NCBI GenBank assembly: GCA_013824905.1
Contig: PNOO01000069.1
Coordinates: forward strand, 1 to 10,359
Reading direction: 5' to 3'
From: Syntrophus sp. (in: bacteria)
GTDB taxonomy: Bacteria > Desulfobacterota > Syntrophia > Syntrophales > UBA5619
Length of the DNA stretch: 10,359 nt
Program-made: the position numbers and the translations under genes
The notes under the pieces: model-generated
The model's input: the letters and a program-made list of their open reading frames with translations, nothing else
The model's database searches: none
Told to the model about the DNA's origin: nothing
Shown: piece after piece, positions 6,115-10,359 of the stretch
How positions within the stretch are numbered: the stretch's first letter is position 1
How the letters are laid out: each line of letters opens with the position of its first letter

Positions 6115-6156
6115 ATAATGGTGGAATGAAGACTATAAATCTACAGACTATAGTAT
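6115..6156 (-). promoter_or_regulatory. C-box operator and promoter of the C protein/endonuclease operon
   Basis: Read on the - strand, two exact direct copies of TATAGTC occur at 6152-6146 (distal) and 6137-6131 (proximal), 15 bp apart. The distal copy is part of the perfect palindrome ACTATAGT (6147-6154). This box sequence and 8-base spacer match the operator described for C.Esp1396I as I remember it. Downstream, CATTAT (6120-6115) is a plausible -10 box 6 bases from the C-gene ATG, so transcription should begin at or next to the ATG. The would-be -35 (TAGATT, 17 bases upstream) is poor and overlaps the operator, as expected for an activator-dependent promoter. A second, constitutive-looking promoter may exist farther up: TTATCA (6190-6185), 18 bases, TATAAA (6166-6161). 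Confidence 0.75.
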
Positions 6157-6296
6157 GCTTTTTATATTTCTTGGGTTTAAGGAATGATAAGCAATCTACG
6201 GAAGAAGCTATGCGTAGTGCGAGACAGGCTATTGGCTTACTGAACGAGGAAAGTGCCTTAATGTGGACGAGCGAGCCAAACGGGGAAGGACTTGGC
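6157..6296. other. Intergenic gap between the C-gene operator and the phoB stop; right edge of the low-G+C segment
   Basis: No assigned gene is seen here. Composition is lower in G+C than the phoB side, so the accessory segment probably ends near 6290. A + strand reading frame from ATG 6126 runs through the gap (with segments such as STEEAMRSARQAIGLLNEES) and then continues antisense through phoB. It could be a relic coding fragment, but I recognise nothing in it. No convincing phoB terminator was found; a GCCAA/TTGGC pair lacks a T run. Confidence 0.4.
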
Positions 6297-7004
6297 TTAC
6301 GCTTTCCCGTCGGTGAATTTGTAACCAATGCCCCGCACGGTCAGGATGTACTGAGGATTCTCCTTGTCCGGTTCGATCGCGCCCCGGAGGCGGCTGATGT
6401 GGACGTCCACGGTCCGGGGCTCGACAAAGGCCTCGTCTCCCCAGACGCGGTCCAGGAGCTGATCCCGGCTGAAGACGCGCCCGGGATGGCAGGTGAAAAA
6501 CTGAAGCAGTTTGAATTCGCGGGCGCTCAGTTCGACTCGTCGATCATGCACTGTCACCTGATAGGATGTGAAATCGATGTGAAGCCCCCGGTAATCGAAC
6601 GAGTCGATCAGATCCGCGTCATTGCGCCGCTCCGACCGCCGCAGGACCGCGCGGACCCGGGCGATGAGTTCCCTGACATGAAACGGTTTGGTGATGTAGT
6701 CGTCCGCACCGATCTCCAGACCCAGGATCTTGTCCACGGGGTCCGACTTGGCGGTCAGCATGATGATGGGCAGGGAGGCGGTCGTCTCCTGGCGGCGGAT
6801 CCTCCCGCACACCTCCATGCCCGGTATTTCCGGCATCATCAGGTCGAGGATGACGAGGTCCGGTTTTTCCGTATTGACCATCTCCCAGGCCTTTTGCCCG
6901 TCATAGGCCCTGCAAACGGCAAACCCTTCCCCTTCGAGATTGAAAGCGACCAGCTCGACAATATCCTTTTCGTCATCGGCGACGAGAATCTTCTTTTGCC
7001 TCAT
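6297..7004 (-). CDS. phoB: Phosphate regulon response regulator PhoB
   Basis: A 235-residue OmpR/PhoB-family transcription factor that activates phosphate-starvation genes when phosphorylated by PhoR. The receiver domain (about 3-122) has the acidic pair Asp10/Asp11, phospho-acceptor Asp54 (VILDLMMP), Thr84 (MLTAK) and Lys106 (ITKPF). The winged-helix domain (about 136-232) has ELSAREFKLLQFF, GRVFSRDQLLDRVWG, RTVDVHISRLR and VRGIGYKF, all standard for the family. Length is normal. The start ATG overlaps the phoR stop (ATGA), so the two are translationally coupled. It is the last gene of the pst-pho operon on this strand. No Pho box is visible here; it would be expected far upstream, before the first pst gene. 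Confidence 0.95.
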   Translation of the reverse strand: MRQKKILVADDEKDIVELVAFNLEGEGFAVCRAYDGQKAWEMVNTEKPDLVILDLMMPEIPGMEVCGRIRRQETTASLPIIMLTAKSDPVDKILGLEIGADDYITKPFHVRELIARVRAVLRRSERRNDADLIDSFDYRGLHIDFTSYQVTVHDRRVELSAREFKLLQFFTCHPGRVFSRDQLLDRVWGDEAFVEPRTVDVHISRLRGAIEPDKENPQYILTVRGIGYKFTDGKA

Positions 7005-8758
7005 GTCAATTCCTGAAAGAGGGGAAAATGGAGGGAGACCGTCGTGCCTCGCCCAAGGGAACTCTCGATGACCATCCGCCCCTGATGCACGGTCATCAGA
7101 TGCTTGACGATCGAAAGCCCCAGTCCCGTCCCGCCCAGACCCCGGGAGCGCGCCTTGTCGGCCCGGTAGAACCGTTCACCCAACCGGGGAATCTCGCCTT
7201 TTGAAATGCCGACGCCCGTATCGGCGATTCGGACGATCAAATCCTGTTTCGCGCCGGGAGATGCAGTGACAGTGATCGTTCCTCCCTCCGGTGTGAATTT
7301 GACTGCATTGTCCAGTATGTTCAGCAGAATTTGTATCAGGCGGTCCCTGTCGGCCTTGATCGGAGGCAAGTCTGGGTGAATCTCCTTGAGGAGCGTCAAG
7401 TTTTTTTCGATAATCCGCGCTGTAACGACTGCCAGGGCTTGATCAAGGGCGTCTTCGATGGTCAGTCGCTCCCAATGGAAATTCGTCTCGCCCAATTCAA
7501 TGCCGGTAAGGGTCAGGAGATCATCGACGAGGCGGTTGAGACGCTGGGCGTTTTCATTGATGGTTTGCAGGAATTCCAGGGTCTTTCCCCGGTTGTCGAC
7601 TGCCCCCTGCTGAAGGGTTTCAACGAAACCGATGATTGCCGTCAGCGGCGTTCTGATCTCATGGGTGACATTGGCCACGAAATCGGTTCGGATACGTTCG
7701 AGTTTTTTAAGCCGCGTCACATCGTGGAAAACCAGCATGGTTTTCTGCTCCCCGCCGTCCTCGCCTTGAACGGCGGAGATCGTCACGTCCAGGATGACCG
7801 GATTTTCGCCCTCCAGAGTGATCTCCTGGACGACCTTCTCCCTCGTCGTTCCGAAGCGCTCCAGGGCGTCGTGGAGTGGGACGTTCCGGAAGGTCTCGAT
7901 AAGCGTCCGGCCGCAAATCTCACTGGATCGGGAACCGATTATTTCTTCCATCCCGCGGTTGATGGTCTCGATCCGGTTATGCGCGTCTAGAACCACGATC
8001 CCCTCCACCATGCCGGTAAAAACGGCTTGCAGTTTTCTCCGCTCCTCGTCGGCGTTTCGGATCTTTTTGTGAAGGACTTCGACCATCCCGTTGATGTTCT
8101 CGGCCAGCGCCCCGATCTCGTCCCGGGATTCGATCCTGATCTGTCCGGAGATGTTCCCCGTCCGGGCTTTTTCTGTAAACGCCGCCAGTTTCCGGAGGGG
8201 GGAGATCAACCGGAGGGAAAACAGCAGGGCGATCAGCAAGGAGAAAAAGACCACCAGAATGAGATCCTTTAAGACGGTCTGCCTTAATTGATCGATGGGG
8301 CCCTTGACTTCCTGGAGGGAACGGGAAAGACGGATATAGCCTTTCGGCTGTTTCTGATCGCCGAGGAGAAAGGCCACATAGAGCATGTCCATCTTGAGGC
8401 TGTGGCTGTAACGGGTGGAGGCGCCATTTCCTTTTAGGCGGGCTTCCTGGATTTCCGACCGGTTGAGGTGACTGTCCATTTCAACGTCGCGACGATCCGT
8501 ATCCGTGATGACCCTGCCCAGGGCGTCGATCAGCGTCAGACGCGACCGGGACCGTTCGGCCAGCTCGACGGCATGTTTGGCGATCTCCTCCATTGGCATC
8601 AGGGAGATGATGTTCGCTTCGGCCGTCATTTCATCTTCGATCCAGCGGATGAGGCCGCTTTTGAGCTGCCGTTCGACAAGATATTCGGCGGCTGCCGCAA
8701 CCAGGATCCCTGTCGCAACGAAGGCAATGAGAAGTTTTGTAAAGAGACGGGTCTTCAT
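7001..8758 (-). CDS. phoR: Phosphate regulon sensor histidine kinase PhoR
   Basis: A 585-residue inner-membrane histidine kinase controlling PhoB. Domains in order: membrane segment about 7-27; periplasmic region about 28-163; second membrane segment about 164-184; HAMP linker about 185-235; PAS domain about 245-350 (VEGIVVLDAHNRIETINRG); dimerisation domain with phosphorylated His366 in THEIRTPL; and ATPase domain with N-box Asn480/Asn484, DTGVG (513-517), GERFYRAD and GGTGLGLSIV (542-551). The extracytoplasmic part is well developed, unlike E. coli PhoR, which has almost none, and resembles the long PhoR type of Gram-positives and delta-proteobacteria. The ATG at 8758 is preferred because GGAGAAGGA lies just upstream and it overlaps the phoU stop (ATGA). 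An ATG at 8773 would put that site inside the gene. Confidence 0.94.
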   Translation of the reverse strand: MKTRLFTKLLIAFVATGILVAAAAEYLVERQLKSGLIRWIEDEMTAEANIISLMPMEEIAKHAVELAERSRSRLTLIDALGRVITDTDRRDVEMDSHLNRSEIQEARLKGNGASTRYSHSLKMDMLYVAFLLGDQKQPKGYIRLSRSLQEVKGPIDQLRQTVLKDLILVVFFSLLIALLFSLRLISPLRKLAAFTEKARTGNISGQIRIESRDEIGALAENINGMVEVLHKKIRNADEERRKLQAVFTGMVEGIVVLDAHNRIETINRGMEEIIGSRSSEICGRTLIETFRNVPLHDALERFGTTREKVVQEITLEGENPVILDVTISAVQGEDGGEQKTMLVFHDVTRLKKLERIRTDFVANVTHEIRTPLTAIIGFVETLQQGAVDNRGKTLEFLQTINENAQRLNRLVDDLLTLTGIELGETNFHWERLTIEDALDQALAVVTARIIEKNLTLLKEIHPDLPPIKADRDRLIQILLNILDNAVKFTPEGGTITVTASPGAKQDLIVRIADTGVGISKGEIPRLGERFYRADKARSRGLGGTGLGLSIVKHLMTVHQGRMVIESSLGRGTTVSLHFPLFQELT

Positions 8759-9444
8759 TCCTTCTCCGCGCATGCCGGCTGATGCCGGACGCTCTTTCCC
8801 GTGACCATGTAAATGACCATGTCCGCGATCCCCTCGGCGTGATCCGCTATCCGCTCCAGGCTCTTGGAGATCTGCATGATGTAGAGCGAGACCTGGATCT
8901 TATGGGGATCTTCCATCATGAACGTGAGCAGCTCCCGGAAGATCTGATCGTTGAGCTGGTCGATAACGGCGTCTTCCTCACGGACTCTATGAGCCAGATC
9001 GATATCCCCGCTAACAAGGGCGTCCATGCTCTTTCGGATCATCCCCCGCACAATCTCGGCCATCCGCGGCAGATCGATGTAAGGCTTGATCTGCGGAATC
9101 TCGTTCAGAAGGATCACCTTTTCCGCGATCTTGGCCGCCATGTCCCCGATGCGCTCCAGGTGGCCGGTGATCTTGATCGCCGTCGTGATGAAGCGCAGAT
9201 CCCGCGCCGCGGGCTGCCGCAGGGCCAGCAGACGGATGCACTTCTCTTCCAGCGCGATGTCGAGCCGGTCGATCTGATCGTCCTCACAGACGATCCTTCT
9301 TGCCAGTTCGGTGTTTCTCTCCAGAAGCGCGATGGATCCGTTTTCAAGGGCCTTTTCCGTCATGGCGCCGAGGTAGAGGAGGCCGTCCTTGATCTCCTGC
9401 AGCTCTCGCTCATATTCCGCGCTGGTATGCCGTTTCTCTTCCAT
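8755..9444 (-). CDS. phoU: Phosphate transport system regulator PhoU
   Basis: A 229-residue all-helical cytoplasmic protein made of two similar three-helix halves. The metal-binding repeat motifs are plain: LERIGDMAAKIAE (about 96-108) and LERIADHAEGIADMV (about 196-210). PhoU restrains PhoR when phosphate is plentiful and modulates the Pst transporter. Its place between pstB and phoR fits this bridging role. The ATG at 9444 follows GGAGG with a short spacer, and the stop overlaps the phoR start. Nothing is missing or odd. Confidence 0.95.
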   Translation of the reverse strand: MEEKRHTSAEYERELQEIKDGLLYLGAMTEKALENGSIALLERNTELARRIVCEDDQIDRLDIALEEKCIRLLALRQPAARDLRFITTAIKITGHLERIGDMAAKIAEKVILLNEIPQIKPYIDLPRMAEIVRGMIRKSMDALVSGDIDLAHRVREEDAVIDQLNDQIFRELLTFMMEDPHKIQVSLYIMQISKSLERIADHAEGIADMVIYMVTGKSVRHQPACAEKE

Positions 9445-9457
9445 ATTGCCTCCATTG

Positions 9458-9474
9458 GCCCAGATGCGATGGGC
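9458..9474. repeat. Small inverted repeat in the pstB-phoU gap
   Basis: GCCCA (9458-9462) pairs with TGGGC (9470-9474) across a 7-base loop, in the 36-base gap between pstB and phoU and just before the phoU ribosome-binding site. In the transcript it would make a 5-bp stem without a following U run. It is therefore not a standard terminator; it might stabilise or separate the upstream and downstream messages. It is weak, and chance is possible. Confidence 0.3.
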
Positions 9475-9480
9475 TGTCGA

Positions 9481-10242
9481 TCAACCGAACCGTCCGGTGA
9501 TATAGTCCTCCGTCTGTTTCACGTCCGGATTGGTGAAGATCTTATCCGTGGCGTTGAATTCAATCAGCTTTCCCAGGTAAAAAAACCCTGTGTATTCCGA
9601 GATGCGCGCCGCCTGCTGCATGTTATGGGTCACGATGATGATGGTGTAGCGCTTCTTGAGCGCCTCGATAAGCTCTTCGATCTTCGCCGTGGAGATGGGA
9701 TCGAGCGCGGATGTCGGCTCGTCCATGAGCAGGACGTCCGGCTTCATGGCAAGCGCGCGGGCGATGCAGAGGCGCTGCTGCTGACCGCCGGAGAGGTTCA
9801 TGGCGGATTTATTCAGGATATCCTTGACCTCGTTCCAGAGTACCGCCTGTTTCAGGCTCTCCTCTACAAGGGCCTCCAGGGCGCCGCTGTCCCGGATCCC
9901 CGAGAGTTTCGGCGCGAAGGTGATGTTGTTGAAGATCGATTTCGGAAAGGGATTGGGTTTTTGAAAAACCATCCCGATCCGCTGACGGATCTCTACCGGA
10001 TCCACGTCCGGGGCGTAGATGTTTCGCCCCTCAAAGAGGATCTCTCCCTCCACGCGAGTGCCGTCGATCAGATCATTCATCCGGTTGAGAAGTCGCAGCA
10101 GGGTCGACTTACCGCACCCGGACGGACCGATCAGGGCGGTGACGCGGTTCTTTTCAAAATCCAGCGTGACGTTGCTCAACGCCCGGAAGGCGCCGTAGAA
10201 GAAATCGACATTTCTGGTTGTAATGGTCATCTGTTTTTCCAC
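9481..10242 (-). CDS. pstB: Phosphate ABC transporter ATP-binding protein PstB
   Basis: The ATPase that powers PstSCAB phosphate import, on the cytoplasmic face of the PstA/PstC channel. With the start used here (253 residues), Walker A GPSGCGKST is at 39-47, the Q-loop FQKPNPFP is at 93-100, the signature LSGGQQQR at 150-157, Walker B LLMDEP at 171-176, the D-loop SALD at 178-181 and the switch His206 in VTHNMQQA. PNPFP is characteristic of PstB. The GTG at 10242-10240 is favoured because AGGTGG lies 5 bases upstream. Alternatives are GTG at 10251, overlapping the pstA stop, and ATG at 10230, which starts MTITTRNV and lacks as good a ribosome-binding site. It follows pstA with almost no gap. 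Confidence 0.95.
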   Translation of the reverse strand: MEKQMTITTRNVDFFYGAFRALSNVTLDFEKNRVTALIGPSGCGKSTLLRLLNRMNDLIDGTRVEGEILFEGRNIYAPDVDPVEIRQRIGMVFQKPNPFPKSIFNNITFAPKLSGIRDSGALEALVEESLKQAVLWNEVKDILNKSAMNLSGGQQQRLCIARALAMKPDVLLMDEPTSALDPISTAKIEELIEALKKRYTIIIVTHNMQQAARISEYTGFFYLGKLIEFNATDKIFTNPDVKQTEDYITGRFG

Positions 10243-10244
10243 GG

Positions 10245-10359
10245 TTACCACCTTTTTTTCCTTCTGACCCTGCTGCGCAGGATAATGGCGAAAAGATCGA
10301 TCCCGAGGACCAGGGCGATCAGGACCAGCGCCGTCCCGTACTGCAAGGGCCTCGTCTGT
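10245..10359 (-). CDS. pstA: Phosphate ABC transporter permease PstA, C-terminal end only
   Basis: Only the last 37 codons are in the window. They read a hydrophobic membrane segment (QYGTALVLIALVLGIDLFAIILRSR) followed by a basic tail ending RRKKRW and a TAA at 10247-10245. This is the usual end of PstA-type permeases: final transmembrane helix, then a cytoplasmic positive tail. Position immediately upstream of pstB on the same strand supports the call. PstC has a broadly similar end, but pstA is the gene that normally precedes pstB. Confidence 0.85.
   Translation of the reverse strand, partial: QTRPLQYGTALVLIALVLGIDLFAIILRSRVRRKKRW

Noticed and set aside
6275..6296. Possible phoB terminator (GCCAA/TTGGC on the - strand)
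   Set aside because: The stem is only 5 bp with a 12-base loop and no T run follows.
6057..7016. 319-codon + strand open frame overlapping the C gene start and all of phoB
   Set aside because: Most of it is exactly antisense to phoB, whose receiver and winged-helix motifs are unmistakable. G+C-rich antisense frames often stay open. Only the short part outside phoB is kept, as a weak relic suggestion.
7331..7990. 219-codon + strand frame opposite phoR
   Set aside because: Antisense shadow of the kinase and PAS domains of PhoR, with no family features of its own.
8759..8773. Longer PhoR starting at the ATG at 8773
   Set aside because: The next ATG at 8758 has GGAGAAGGA directly upstream and forms the ATGA overlap with phoU seen again at phoR/phoB.

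Overview
The window looks like the chromosome of a G+C-rich Gram-negative bacterium. The evidence is a lipoprotein with a lipobox, a PhoR/PhoB two-component system with a periplasmic sensor, a Pst phosphate-uptake operon and an electron-transfer flavoprotein. An anaerobic delta-proteobacterial lineage (Desulfobacterota, perhaps Syntrophales-like) is my guess from the general character of the proteins; the sequence does not prove it.

Layout. (1) Bases 1-936 hold the 3' part of etfA on the + strand. It converges on a small HD-domain hydrolase gene on the - strand (933-1487), and the two share one CTAG as stop codons. The etfA fragment contains a very long near-perfect hairpin (60-112) at the point where the protein has about 14 residues more than ordinary EtfA. 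(2) Bases about 1560-6296 are visibly poorer in G+C than the flanks and look like an accessory insert. They carry a lipoprotein that joins a TlpA-type thioredoxin to a DsbD-alpha-like domain (1809-2777), followed by a complete-looking Type II restriction-modification system. That system has two unrelated DNA methyltransferases in tandem on the + strand (2954-3823 and 3839-5212). Converging on them from the - strand is an operon of a controller (C) protein (5818-6108) and a BamHI/BglII-like endonuclease (5206-5814). (3) Bases 6297-10359, all on the - strand, are the phosphate regulon in transcription order pstA (3' end only) - pstB - phoU - phoR - phoB, tightly packed with ATGA start/stop overlaps at phoU/phoR and phoR/phoB.

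How they work together. PstA and PstB are parts of the high-affinity phosphate ABC transporter. PhoU links transporter state to the PhoR kinase, which phosphorylates PhoB. In the restriction-modification cluster the methyltransferases have their own + strand promoter region. The C protein and endonuclease are expressed from a separate promoter carrying two direct TATAGTC boxes 15 bp apart, a classic controller-protein operator. The spacing predicts a leaderless C mRNA. This is the known delay circuit that lets methylation protect the DNA before restriction starts.

Most notable points: the in-frame palindromic element inside etfA, the well-preserved C-box operator, two dissimilar methyltransferases paired with one ExE-type nuclease, and the thioredoxin/DsbD-alpha fusion lipoprotein.
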